In this document: in pieces, positions 43,836 to 51,374 of the stretch
How positions within the stretch are numbered: position 1 is the stretch's first letter
Layout of the letters: the number at the start of each line of letters is the position of its first letter
Source of the DNA: UBA3263 sp964586765
GTDB taxonomy: Bacteria; Bacteroidota; Bacteroidia; Bacteroidales; Muribaculaceae
Direction: 5' to 3'
Length of the DNA: 64,000 nucleotides
NCBI GenBank assembly: GCA_964586765.1
Contig: CAZPHN010000004.1
Location: forward strand, 39,366-103,365
Position numbers and translations under genes: made by a program
Notes under the pieces: generated by a model
The model's database searches: none
The model's input: the letters and a program-made list of their open reading frames with translations, nothing else
Told to the model about the DNA's origin: nothing

Positions 43836-44060
43836 TGCTGATTTATCATTGCACTTTCCGGCTTTATGAAGAAAAAAGTCGGAAAGCGACCTGAAAAATC
43901 GCCGATGAGGGTGCTATCATTCGCTCTGTCTTCGTTGCTGAATTCTAACCGCCAAGTTTGAAAAGAAGAAGACTCAAACGTCAAATAACACCTTGTGTTA
44001 AGAAAATATTTGGATAGAGGCTGTCTCTACAGCCGTTTGTGATTATCCGCTGCAAATTTA
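43836..44060 (-). other. Long leader or RNA region with hairpins and a -7 element
   Basis: No gene is visible between 43669 and 44089. On the minus strand TAAATTTG lies at 44060-44053; downstream of it are hairpins GGCTGT/ACAGCC (44034-44019) and the 43886-43854 stem. Transcription from here would yield a leader of about 380 bases before the gene at 43668, containing the RNA at 43741-43835. Confidence 0.45.
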
Positions 44061-44089
44061 CAAAAAAATGTAAATATCAACGAAAAAAA

Positions 44090-45349
44090 TCAGAAAATAA
44101 GTTTTTTAGAGCCTTTCGCGCTTTTGCTTATCAGGATTTTGCCCTTTTGGGGAGTGGAGACGATGCGCCCCTGCAGGTCAAAGAGCGTAGCGGGTGCGTT
44201 GGTGTCGGTTCCGATACTCTCGATTGAACTGTTGTCATTGACTTTGACGTAGTCGCTATATTCGGCGCGCAGGGTGTTTATCTGCGCTCCGCTTTCAGGG
44301 TCATATTCTGAAACGGTCCATGATAGCGGGTATCCGTATTCTTCATCATATTCAACCGAACCTTCGATGCGGCTGAGTATTTCCGTTCCTTCGTCGGTCG
44401 TAAATACTGCTTCTTCGAGTAGCAAAAGCTCCTCGGGGCTATAGTTGTATGTATAAACGTATTGCTCTGTGTTGTAAGGCTTGCCGTCATTAAGATAGCC
44501 CATTGAGATTACAACGCGGCTGCTGCCGTATGAGTCCGTGGGGGTGTACTCGATTTTCTCTTCGAGTTCCATGTCCATGTCTTCATCAAAAAGTGTGCGC
44601 CATGATGTCCAGCTACCATCGTCGGCATATTCGGCGGAAATATGACATTCCTGTCCGCTTATGGTCGCGGTTGCTGACTTGATGCGGTTCGCTCCGTCAA
44701 AGAGATTGTCGATTGAGACAATCTGTCCGTCGGTTGATTCCCAGATGATGTCCTTGTAGCTGGTGCCGGGTTTCCAGTAATATGACTGCGTGGGGTAGTC
44801 ATATGCGAGGTCTTCGGTAGTGATGGCGGTTGCTTTGCCGTCCTCGCCATATTCTATATTAATATGGAAAGTAGGGTCATAAATACCCATAAAATATACC
44901 GCGCGCTCCATCTGCGTTATGTTCCCGTCGGCATTGCGCGTTATGGTCTGCTTATAGCTGTTGGATGGAACCCATTCCTTGTTTTGATATATCAGCTGGT
45001 CATTGAAGGTGATGAACGATGTCAGCCGGTCATCATATGTGCGCGTAAGGCGTTGGGTCTGCTGAAACGCGGCGGTTGTTGAACGTGCATATTCTTTCAG
45101 ACGAGTTTTCAGCATTCCGTTAATATCCCATGTATAGGTCTCGCGATTGACCGAACCGTCAGCGTCCACGACTGTCTGCGTCGTTTTTAATCCCGTTATG
45201 CTGTTATAGGTGTTGCGGTAGGTTTCGTCGAGTTGCCATGCGGAGCCGTTCCAGCCATAGGCTTTCTGGGTTTTCGCAACCCATTTTGCCGACGCGCCGT
45301 TGGAGAAACAGAAGAGAGAAACGAAAAGAATTGTAAATAATTTATACAT
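44090..45349 (-). CDS. Secreted protein with C-terminal sorting-type tail
   Basis: A 419-residue protein with signal peptide MYKLFTILFVSLFCFSNGASAK, a long repeat-like middle of tyrosine- and aspartate-rich strands (QTITRNADGNITQMERAVYF, IEYGEDGKATAITTEDLAYDY, YSPEELLLLEEAVFTTDEGTEI) resembling YD/RHS-like or DUF3836-type sheets, and a C-terminal end ATLFDLQGRIVSTPQKGKILISKSAKGSKKLIF typical of Bacteroidales type IX sorting-like tails. Function unknown; surface location is inferred. No close promoter of full consensus was found. Confidence 0.72.
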   Translation of the reverse strand: MYKLFTILFVSLFCFSNGASAKWVAKTQKAYGWNGSAWQLDETYRNTYNSITGLKTTQTVVDADGSVNRETYTWDINGMLKTRLKEYARSTTAAFQQTQRLTRTYDDRLTSFITFNDQLIYQNKEWVPSNSYKQTITRNADGNITQMERAVYFMGIYDPTFHINIEYGEDGKATAITTEDLAYDYPTQSYYWKPGTSYKDIIWESTDGQIVSIDNLFDGANRIKSATATISGQECHISAEYADDGSWTSWRTLFDEDMDMELEEKIEYTPTDSYGSSRVVISMGYLNDGKPYNTEQYVYTYNYSPEELLLLEEAVFTTDEGTEILSRIEGSVEYDEEYGYPLSWTVSEYDPESGAQINTLRAEYSDYVKVNDNSSIESIGTDTNAPATLFDLQGRIVSTPQKGKILISKSAKGSKKLIF

Positions 45350-45400
45350 AGGCTTAGAAATGTGAAATTTGGCGCAAAAATAGCGAAAAAAATTGAAATT

Positions 45401-45431
45401 TTGGCGGTTTGAGAAATTTTTGCGAACTTTG
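45401..45431 (+). promoter_or_regulatory. Promoter of the DJ-1/PfpI gene
   Basis: TTG (45401-45403), 20 bases, GAACTTTG (45424-45431): one mismatch from the -7 consensus. Confidence 0.55.
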
Positions 45432-45455
45432 GAGTCGAAGAATCGTTAAAATTCC

Positions 45456-46007
45456 ATGAAGATGAAAAGTTTCGTATTTTTAGCTCCCGGCTTTGAGGAG
45501 ATTGAGGCGGTCTCGCCTATTGATATAATGCGTCGCGCCGGTATGGACGTAGTTACCGTTGCCGTTACTACCGATGGCTCTGAGGCGGTTGAAGGCGCGC
45601 ATGGTGTCCCTTATGTAGCTGACGTACACATTTCCGAGCTTCCGGCAGAGCTGGAGGCGGAGTGGCTTGTGCTTCCCGGCGGAATGCCCGGAGCGTCAAA
45701 TCTTTATGCCGACGCGCGGCTGCAGGCTCTGTTGCGACAGACCCGCGGCGGAATTGCCGCTATCTGCGCGTCGCCCGCGGTGGTTCTCGGTCAGATGGGC
45801 TTGCTTGACGGCAAGCGCGCTACCTGCTATCCCGGTTTTGAGGAACTATGTGCCGGCGCGGAAATGACCGGAGCTCCGGTTGTGAGCGTTCCCGGTTTGA
45901 TTACCGCCAAGGGTCCGGCGTTTGCCATGGACTTCGGTGTGGCTATTGTCCGAGCCTCTGTCGGTAACGAAAAAACCGAGGAAGTGACTCGCGGAATGTT
46001 GTTTTGA
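45456..46007 (+). CDS. DJ-1/PfpI family protein
   Basis: A 183-residue protein starting SFVFLAPGFEEIEAVSPIDIMRRAGMDV, with the conserved glutamate in GFEEIEA and the nucleophile cysteine in AAICASPAVVLG, as in DJ-1/YajL. Members act as protein or methylglyoxal deglycases, glyoxalases or chaperones; which applies here is not clear. Start at 45456 (MKMKSF) or 45462 (MKSF) cannot be separated. Confidence 0.88.
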   Translation: MKMKSFVFLAPGFEEIEAVSPIDIMRRAGMDVVTVAVTTDGSEAVEGAHGVPYVADVHISELPAELEAEWLVLPGGMPGASNLYADARLQALLRQTRGGIAAICASPAVVLGQMGLLDGKRATCYPGFEELCAGAEMTGAPVVSVPGLITAKGPAFAMDFGVAIVRASVGNEKTEEVTRGMLF

Positions 46008-46029
46008 AACTTTATTTAACACCGAAAAT

Positions 46030-46060
46030 TTGCACTGAGTATTATTTTTACGTAATTTTG
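46030..46060 (+). promoter_or_regulatory. Promoter of the galactose operon
   Basis: TTG (46030-46032), 20 bases, TAATTTTG (46053-46060), 63 bases before galK. Confidence 0.75.
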
Positions 46061-46123
46061 GCGTTGGATTCAAGTAAGAAACCGAATTCAAGTAAATTAT
46101 AACCTATAAATATTCAAAAAATC

Positions 46124-47290
46124 ATGAAAACAGAACAGCACGAATGTTCCAACGAAATGGAACAGAAAATCCGTGAAGAATTCTCAACCCGCTTTGGCGG
46201 CGAAGGCACTCTCTTTGCTTCGGCAGGTCGTATTAACCTGATTGGCGAACATACCGACTATAATGGCGGTTTCGTTTTCCCCGGCGCGATTGATAAGATT
46301 ATTGAGGCTGAAATCCGTCCTAACGGAACAGACCGCTGCCGCGTTTATTCTATCGATATCAAAGAAACTGCAGAATTCGGTTTGACCGAAGAAGATGCTC
46401 CCGAACAGCAGTGGGCACGCTACATTTTCGGTGTTTGCCGCGAAGTTCAGAAGCGTGGTTTCGTAGTTAAGGGCTTCGACGCCGTATTTGCTGGCAATGT
46501 TCCCCTCGGCGCAGGTCTCAGCTCCTCTGCCGCTCTTGAAAGCTGCTTTGCATTCGCCATGAACGATCTGTTCAACGACAACAAGATTGACAAATTCGAA
46601 CTCGCCAAGATTGGTCAGAGCACCGAGCATAACTACTGCGGCGTTAACTGCGGTATCATGGACCAGTTCGCTTCCGTATTCGGCAAGAAGGACAACCTGA
46701 TGCGCCTTGACTGCCGCTCCATGGAGTTTGAATATTTCCCCTTCAAGCTCGACGGCTACAAACTCGTGCTGGTTGACTCTCGCGTTAAGCACGAACTCGT
46801 TGACTCTCCTTACAACAAGCGTCGTCAGAGCTGCGAGCGCGTTGCCGCCAAGCTCGGAATCGAAACCCTCCGTGACGCTACCATGGAAGACCTTGACAAA
46901 ATCAAGGACGAAATCAGCGAGGAAGATTACAAGCGCGCTGAATACGTTATCGGCGAAAAGCAGCGTGTACTTGACGTCTGCGACGCCCTCGAACGTGGCG
47001 ATTATGCTACCGTAGGCGAGCGCATGTATCAGACCCACGAAGGCATGAGCAAACTCTATGAAGTAAGCTGCGAAGAGCTCGACTACCTGAATGACCTCGC
47101 AAAGGAGTGTGGCGTTACCGGTTCTCGTATCATGGGCGGCGGTTTCGGCGGTTGCACCATCAACCTCGTTAAGGATGACCTTTATGACCCCTTCGTTGCC
47201 GTAGTTACCAAGAAGTTCAACGAAAAGTACGGTCACGAACCCAAAATCTATCCCGTGGTTATTTCTGACGGTGCCCGTCGAGTTGAGTAA
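46124..47290 (+). CDS. galK: Galactokinase
   Basis: A 388-residue GHMP kinase with the galactokinase signature GRINLIGEHTDYNGGFVFPGAID, the ATP loop GNVPLGAGLSSSAALE, GVNCGIMDQFASVFG with the catalytic aspartate, and the C-terminal GSRIMGGGFGGCTINLV. It makes galactose-1-phosphate. First gene of a set with galM and a nucleotidyltransferase; galT is absent here. Confidence 0.95.
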   Translation: MKTEQHECSNEMEQKIREEFSTRFGGEGTLFASAGRINLIGEHTDYNGGFVFPGAIDKIIEAEIRPNGTDRCRVYSIDIKETAEFGLTEEDAPEQQWARYIFGVCREVQKRGFVVKGFDAVFAGNVPLGAGLSSSAALESCFAFAMNDLFNDNKIDKFELAKIGQSTEHNYCGVNCGIMDQFASVFGKKDNLMRLDCRSMEFEYFPFKLDGYKLVLVDSRVKHELVDSPYNKRRQSCERVAAKLGIETLRDATMEDLDKIKDEISEEDYKRAEYVIGEKQRVLDVCDALERGDYATVGERMYQTHEGMSKLYEVSCEELDYLNDLAKECGVTGSRIMGGGFGGCTINLVKDDLYDPFVAVVTKKFNEKYGHEPKIYPVVISDGARRVE

Positions 47291-47321
47291 TCCCGATTAA
47301 TCTCTCCTTAATATAATAGAT

Positions 47322-48368
47322 ATGCAGATTGAAAAGAAAACAGTGGCGTCGTCGAAGGGCGACGTCACCTTGATAACCCTGACAAACGCCAAGGGCGCGA
47401 AAGTTACCCTCAGCTCCCTCGGTGCGTGCATTGTAGGCGTTGAGGTGCCTGACCGCAACGGCAAGATGGATGACGTGGTGCTCGGCTATGCCGATGTTAC
47501 CGACTATTATTATGACGGTCCCTGTGCAGGCAAAGTGCCCGGACGTGTTGCCAACCGCATTGACCGCGGTCACTTTGTGCTCGACGGCAAGGACTATGAA
47601 CTTGCTATCAACAATGGACCCAATGCGCTCCATGGCGGTCCCGAAGGTTTCCAGAACCAGATTTGGGACGTCAATGTCGATGCCGACGGTAAAGTCAAGT
47701 TCACCTACTTCTCAAAAGATGGCGAGGAAGGCTATCCCGGCAATCTGACAGCTACGGCTGAATATGAGTGGACCGATGACTGCGAACTCCGTCTGCAGCT
47801 TGGTGCCACTACCGACGCTCATACCATTGTCAACCTGACCAACCACGCTTACTTCAACCTTGCCGGTCATAATTCCGGCTCCGTGCTTGACCATACCCTC
47901 AAGCTTGACGCCCATCTCTTCCTGCCGACTACCGACTCGCTGATACCTACCGGTAATCTCGAGGCTGTCAAGGGTATCCCGATGGACTTCACCAAGGCAA
48001 AGACCCTTGGCGCGGACATTAAGGCTGAGTTCCCCGCGCTGGTTTTCGGCAAGGGTTATGACAACTGCTACGTCATTGACGGCTGGAACCCCGGCGAACT
48101 GCGCCATGCGGCTACCCTCGAGGACCCCAAGTCTGGCAGAGTGCTCGATGTGCTGACCACTCAGCCCGGCGTGCAGATTTATACCGGTAACTGGCTTGCC
48201 GGTTCGCCCAAGAACAAAGCCGGTCGCTCCTATGAGGACTATGACGGCGTGGCAATCGAATGTCAGGGTCTGCCTGACTCCATCAATCATCCCCAGTTCC
48301 CCTCCGTGGAACTCAAACCGGGTGAAACATATAGCGAAACAATCATTTTCAAGTTTTCTAACAAATAA
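47322..48368 (+). CDS. galM: Galactose mutarotase (aldose 1-epimerase)
   Basis: A 348-residue aldose epimerase with NRIDRGHFVLDGKDYELAINNGPNALHGGPEGF, the catalytic histidine region VNLTNHAYFNLAGH and the catalytic glutamate near the end (GVAIECQGLPDSINHPQFPSVELKPGETY). It interconverts alpha and beta galactose for GalK. No signal peptide. Its stop overlaps the next start by one base (TAATG). Confidence 0.95.
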   Translation: MQIEKKTVASSKGDVTLITLTNAKGAKVTLSSLGACIVGVEVPDRNGKMDDVVLGYADVTDYYYDGPCAGKVPGRVANRIDRGHFVLDGKDYELAINNGPNALHGGPEGFQNQIWDVNVDADGKVKFTYFSKDGEEGYPGNLTATAEYEWTDDCELRLQLGATTDAHTIVNLTNHAYFNLAGHNSGSVLDHTLKLDAHLFLPTTDSLIPTGNLEAVKGIPMDFTKAKTLGADIKAEFPALVFGKGYDNCYVIDGWNPGELRHAATLEDPKSGRVLDVLTTQPGVQIYTGNWLAGSPKNKAGRSYEDYDGVAIECQGLPDSINHPQFPSVELKPGETYSETIIFKFSNK

Positions 48369-49273
48369 TGAAACCTACTCTTTTTGTACTCGCTGCCGGC
48401 ATGGGCTCACGCTACGGTGGCCTTAAGCAGCTCGATGGCGTAGGCCCTCAGGGTCAGACCATCATGGACTATTCCATCTATGACGCAATCCGCGCCGGTT
48501 TCGGCAAGGTTGTCTTTGTTATCCGCAAGGATTTTGAACAGGATTTCCGCGATAAGGTGCTCAGCAAATATGAGGGTCATATCCCCGTTGAGGTTGTTTT
48601 CCAAGACCTCCATGACCTGCCCGAAGGCTACACATGTCCCGCCGACCGTACCAAACCTTGGGGTACCAACCATGCCGTACTCATGGGCAAGGATGTAATC
48701 AAGGAGCCGTTTGCTGTTATCAATGCCGATGACTTCTACGGTCGTGACGCATTTGCCGTAATCGGCAAGGAACTCAGCAAGGAGCATGACCGCAAGGGTG
48801 ACTACTGCATGGTAGGTTTCCGTGTGGGCAACACTATGACCGAAAATGGTTCCGTTGCTCGCGGCGTTTGCTCTGACAAGGATGGCTATCTCTCATCTGT
48901 CGTTGAGCGTACCGCTATCAGCTACGACCCCGAACACCGCATCGTTTTCACCGATGAAAACGGCAAGGAGCAGACCCTTGACCCCAATACTCCCGTTTCG
49001 ATGAACCTCTGGGGCTTCACTCCTGACTACTTCGATTACTCCGAGCGTGAATTCAAGAAATTCCTCGACAAGGACATCAACACTCCTAAGAGCGAATACT
49101 TCATTCCCCTCTGTATCGATACCCTCATCAACTCCGGCGAGGCTACCGTCAAGATTCTTGACACTGACTCGAAGTGGTTTGGCGTAACCTACGCAGCTGA
49201 CCGTCCCGGTGTTGTCGAGAAACTTGCTGCTCTCCACGCTGCCGGCGAGTATCCCGACGAAATGTTCAAATAA
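48368..49273 (+). CDS. Sugar-phosphate nucleotidyltransferase in the galactose operon
   Basis: A 301-residue NTP-transferase with the nucleotide-binding start LFVLAAGMGSRYGGLKQLDGVGPQGQTIMDYSIYDA and the metal site AVINADDFYGRDAF. This group includes glucose-1-phosphate uridylyl- and thymidylyltransferases. As the third gene behind galK and galM, with no galT, it may convert galactose-1-phosphate directly to UDP-galactose, a role inferred from context. A long hairpin follows at 49305. Confidence 0.8.
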   Translation: MKPTLFVLAAGMGSRYGGLKQLDGVGPQGQTIMDYSIYDAIRAGFGKVVFVIRKDFEQDFRDKVLSKYEGHIPVEVVFQDLHDLPEGYTCPADRTKPWGTNHAVLMGKDVIKEPFAVINADDFYGRDAFAVIGKELSKEHDRKGDYCMVGFRVGNTMTENGSVARGVCSDKDGYLSSVVERTAISYDPEHRIVFTDENGKEQTLDPNTPVSMNLWGFTPDYFDYSEREFKKFLDKDINTPKSEYFIPLCIDTLINSGEATVKILDTDSKWFGVTYAADRPGVVEKLAALHAAGEYPDEMFK

Positions 49274-49304
49274 ATCGCTGATACTTTTTTTGATAATCAA
49301 ATTC

Positions 49305-49346
49305 AGAGTCGGTCCGACAATTTTTCCTTGTTGTCGAGCCGACTCT
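49305..49346 (+). terminator. Two-step hairpin after the galactose operon
   Basis: AGAGTCGG/CCGACTCT (49305-49312, 49339-49346) with inner CGACAA/TTGTCG. No T run follows, so termination is likely but not certain. Confidence 0.6.
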
Positions 49347-49366
49347 AATAATCATTTTGCTGCTTG

Positions 49367-50296
49367 ATGATGGAAAATAAGCTGAAGGAAACCTCTGTAT
49401 CATCGTTTGACTTCGACCTGACATCGCGTTGGCTCTCCGGTATACCTTATGAGGTTGCATTCTGGCGCAGCTACTACCGGCGCAAACGCTCGCGCGACGT
49501 CCTGATGGGGTGGTCAATGCTTGGCAAGGAATGTGAACTTGACCACTTTGACATGGTGGAGTTTGTCCGCGGGCTTGACCGTGAAAACCTGCAGATTGTC
49601 GACGTCGGGTGCGCGCTGAGCTATATGTTTGGAAACAAGATTGACGGTAAGGAGTATCCCCTTATCTATCTTGATCCGTTGGCTCCATTCTATAATGAAA
49701 TCCTCAGTGATTATTCGTTGGATTATCCGCGTATCACCTTCGGCATGGGTGAGACCCTCAGCCTTCTCTTCCCCTCAGATAGCGTTTCCTTCTTCCATAT
49801 CCGCAACGCCCTTGACCATAGCGCAGTGCCTATGATGGTAATCTGGCAGGCACTGATGTGTCTCCACGTTGGCGGAGTCCTCTATCTTAATCATAAGCCC
49901 AACGAGGCTGAACATGAAGCCTACATAGGCTTCCATCAGTATAACGTTGACTGTCAGGGCGGCAGACTCATAATCTGGAACAAACAGAATAGTGTAGACG
50001 TAGCGGCTGAACTTGACGGTTATGCCGACGTCAGGACCTCAGTAACAGATGAAGGTCGCATTGTCGCTGTCATCACAAAGAAAAAATCACTCCCCGCTGA
50101 CCATAAAGTCATCAAGGAAAGCTCCGAATATGCGTCGGCAATGCAGATGGCACTGCTGACATACTTCCATCGCGCGCCAAACGTAGCCCGCTACCAGATA
50201 CGCCGCGGAGCCTTCACCCTCGGTCACACCTTAATGCGCCTCCTCCCCTACGGCTTGGTCAACTCCCTCAAACGCCTCCTCTCCGGCAAAAAATAA
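49367..50296 (+). CDS. SAM-methyltransferase-like protein
   Basis: A protein of about 309 residues with a glycine motif I (LQIVDVGCALSYMFG, near 80) and motif-like DSVSFFHIRNALDHS followed by GGVLYLNHKPNEAEHEAYIGFHQYNVDCQGGRLIIWN, as in class I SAM-dependent methyltransferases of the Methyltransf_11 kind. Substrate unknown. Translation starts at ATG 49367 or 49370; the frame can also be read from TTG 49364. The stop codon overlaps the start of the RAYT gene by one base. Confidence 0.65.
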   Translation: MMENKLKETSVSSFDFDLTSRWLSGIPYEVAFWRSYYRRKRSRDVLMGWSMLGKECELDHFDMVEFVRGLDRENLQIVDVGCALSYMFGNKIDGKEYPLIYLDPLAPFYNEILSDYSLDYPRITFGMGETLSLLFPSDSVSFFHIRNALDHSAVPMMVIWQALMCLHVGGVLYLNHKPNEAEHEAYIGFHQYNVDCQGGRLIIWNKQNSVDVAAELDGYADVRTSVTDEGRIVAVITKKKSLPADHKVIKESSEYASAMQMALLTYFHRAPNVARYQIRRGAFTLGHTLMRLLPYGLVNSLKRLLSGKK

Positions 50297-50784
50297 TGTC
50301 GCAAGTATTTCATCGTAAAAACCTTAGGGCGGATTTCCATGACTATTCCGGAGGTAATTATTTTGTTACCATCTGTACTGACGATAAATTGCATTTCTTT
50401 GGTGAAATTGTTGATGACAAGATGCAGTATACTCCGCTTGGACGCCATGCGTATGAATGTTTGGAGACATTAGCCAAACATTATAAATATGTTGAAGTAC
50501 CGTTATTTGTAGTAATGCCTAACCATATACACGCTATCATTCGGATACTTGATGATGAATCTGTACCCAAACTTAGAACGGCACTTGGGGTTGTGGTTGG
50601 AGGATACAAACAAGCAGTAACAAGATACGCCCGGCGCAATAACATAGCCTTCGACTGGCAGTCGCGCTATCATGACCATATCATCCGCGACAATCATGAC
50701 GGCAACATGATAGCCCAATACATCCGCACCAACCCCGCCCGTTGGTCCAATGACTGTTTCCATCCCAATCCATCCCCAAAATAA
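50296..50784 (+). CDS. REP-associated tyrosine transposase (RAYT, Y1_Tnp family)
   Basis: A 162-residue single-strand DNA transposase-like protein. The HUH pair is in MPNHIHAII (His77, His79) and the catalytic tyrosine in AQYIRTNPARW (Tyr142), with the family segment YHDHIIRDNHDG between. RAYTs process REP palindromes; three such palindromes (50795-50970) lie just behind this gene. ATG overlaps the stop of the methyltransferase-like gene by one base (TAATG), an unusual coupling for a mobile-element gene. Confidence 0.9.
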   Translation: MSQVFHRKNLRADFHDYSGGNYFVTICTDDKLHFFGEIVDDKMQYTPLGRHAYECLETLAKHYKYVEVPLFVVMPNHIHAIIRILDDESVPKLRTALGVVVGGYKQAVTRYARRNNIAFDWQSRYHDHIIRDNHDGNMIAQYIRTNPARWSNDCFHPNPSPK

Positions 50785-50794
50785 CCGTACCCAC

Positions 50795-50821
50795 CGTAGG
50801 GATGCACCCCGGTGCATCCTC
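50795..50821 (+). repeat. REP palindrome, copy 1
   Basis: CGTAG followed by the core GGATGCACC-CC-GGTGCATCC and TC; forward orientation, 10 bases after the RAYT stop. Confidence 0.85.
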
Positions 50822-50885
50822 AACCATGTCAACAAATTTTGTTCCCCCGGTTCATCCTCATCCGTGTCAACAAACTGTCCCCCAA

Positions 50886-50912
50886 CGTAGGGATGCACCA
50901 TGGTGCATCCTC
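50886..50912 (+). repeat. REP palindrome, copy 2
   Basis: Same 27-base unit as copy 1 with central AT in place of CC, preserving the 9-bp stem. A decayed copy (GGTTCATCCTC) lies between at about 50849-50859. Confidence 0.85.
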
Positions 50913-50943
50913 AAATTTTGTCGCCCACGCATTGTCGAAAACG

Positions 50944-50970
50944 GAGGATGCACCGGGGTGCATCCCTACG
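50944..50970 (-). repeat. REP palindrome, copy 3 (inverted)
   Basis: Reverse complement of copy 1, so copies 1 and 3 form an inverted pair like a BIME unit. Confidence 0.85.
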
Positions 50971-51032
50971 TGTTTCGCGTAATTTTTTGTACCTTTTTTA
51001 TCTGTTTTTTTTCATTTTTCATTTAATATTTG

Positions 51033-51040
51033 TACCTTTG
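51033..51040 (+). promoter_or_regulatory. -7 element for the structured RNA
   Basis: TACCTTTG, just before the region whose predicted 5' end (about 51042-51046) pairs with a distant 3' segment. The -33 site reads TTT instead of TTG. Confidence 0.6.
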
Positions 51041-51041
51041 C

Positions 51042-51310
51042 GAGCGGAATGTAATTTTGCATTCTGAGAGCGTTTATCCGCGCTTATTCTTGACAGTCTT
51101 AAATTCTCGCAAAATTTTTGTCAAAGTCAAGGGTTTAGCAACGGTAGATGCCCCAATGTAATGTTATACCTTGTTCTGTGCGAGGCGCATGGAGCATTGA
51201 GTGTGCATATACAAGCGTGGGCTTCTTACGTTGCCGTCCGACTTTGACAGGGCAATGCGAGAAGCCTAAGACTGCAGGATGGCAACCGATACAGATTCCC
51301 GCGCTCTTTC
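51042..51310 (+). ncRNA. Candidate large structured RNA upstream of the YccF-fusion gene
   Basis: No frame is open across this region. The ends pair: GAGCGGAAT (51042-51050) with ATTCC and GCTC (51295-51299, 51303-51306), or alternatively GAGAGCG (51066-51072) with CGCTCTT (51302-51308). A 16-bp hairpin with one mismatch (51220-51235 with 51251-51266) presents a 15-base loop whose GACTTTGAC (51240-51248) is the exact complement of GTCAAAGTC at 51120-51128, a 9-bp pseudoknot. Smaller stems are CTTGAC/GTCAAG (51089-51094, 51126-51131), TGTGC/GCGCA (51177-51181, 51185-51189) and CAATG/CATTG. Some pairings exclude each other, which could mean switching. I do not recognise RNase P, tmRNA, SRP, 6S or a known riboswitch. 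It is either a free RNA or a leader of the gene at 51375. Confidence 0.6.
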
Positions 51311-51374
51311 GTATGTAAATCAGTTAGTTATGCCAACGAGAGGATGACCGCGGCACAAAAATCACATTACATTC

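Noticed and set aside
46184..47236. 350-codon open frame on the minus strand opposite galK
   Set aside because: It lies wholly inside galK, whose motifs are intact; strong codon bias leaves the opposite frame free of stops. No family features.
50795..50970. Possible CRISPR array
   Set aside because: Units are palindromes with unequal spacing and mixed orientation, with no cas genes; REP elements explain them.
50802..51026. 74-codon frame through the REP palindromes
   Set aside because: Encoded peptide is built from the repeated palindromes and carries no protein features.
51042..51310. Retron, group II intron or tmRNA identity for the structured RNA
   Set aside because: No reverse transcriptase gene, no tRNA-like T-arm or tag frame and no intron domain V-like end are present.
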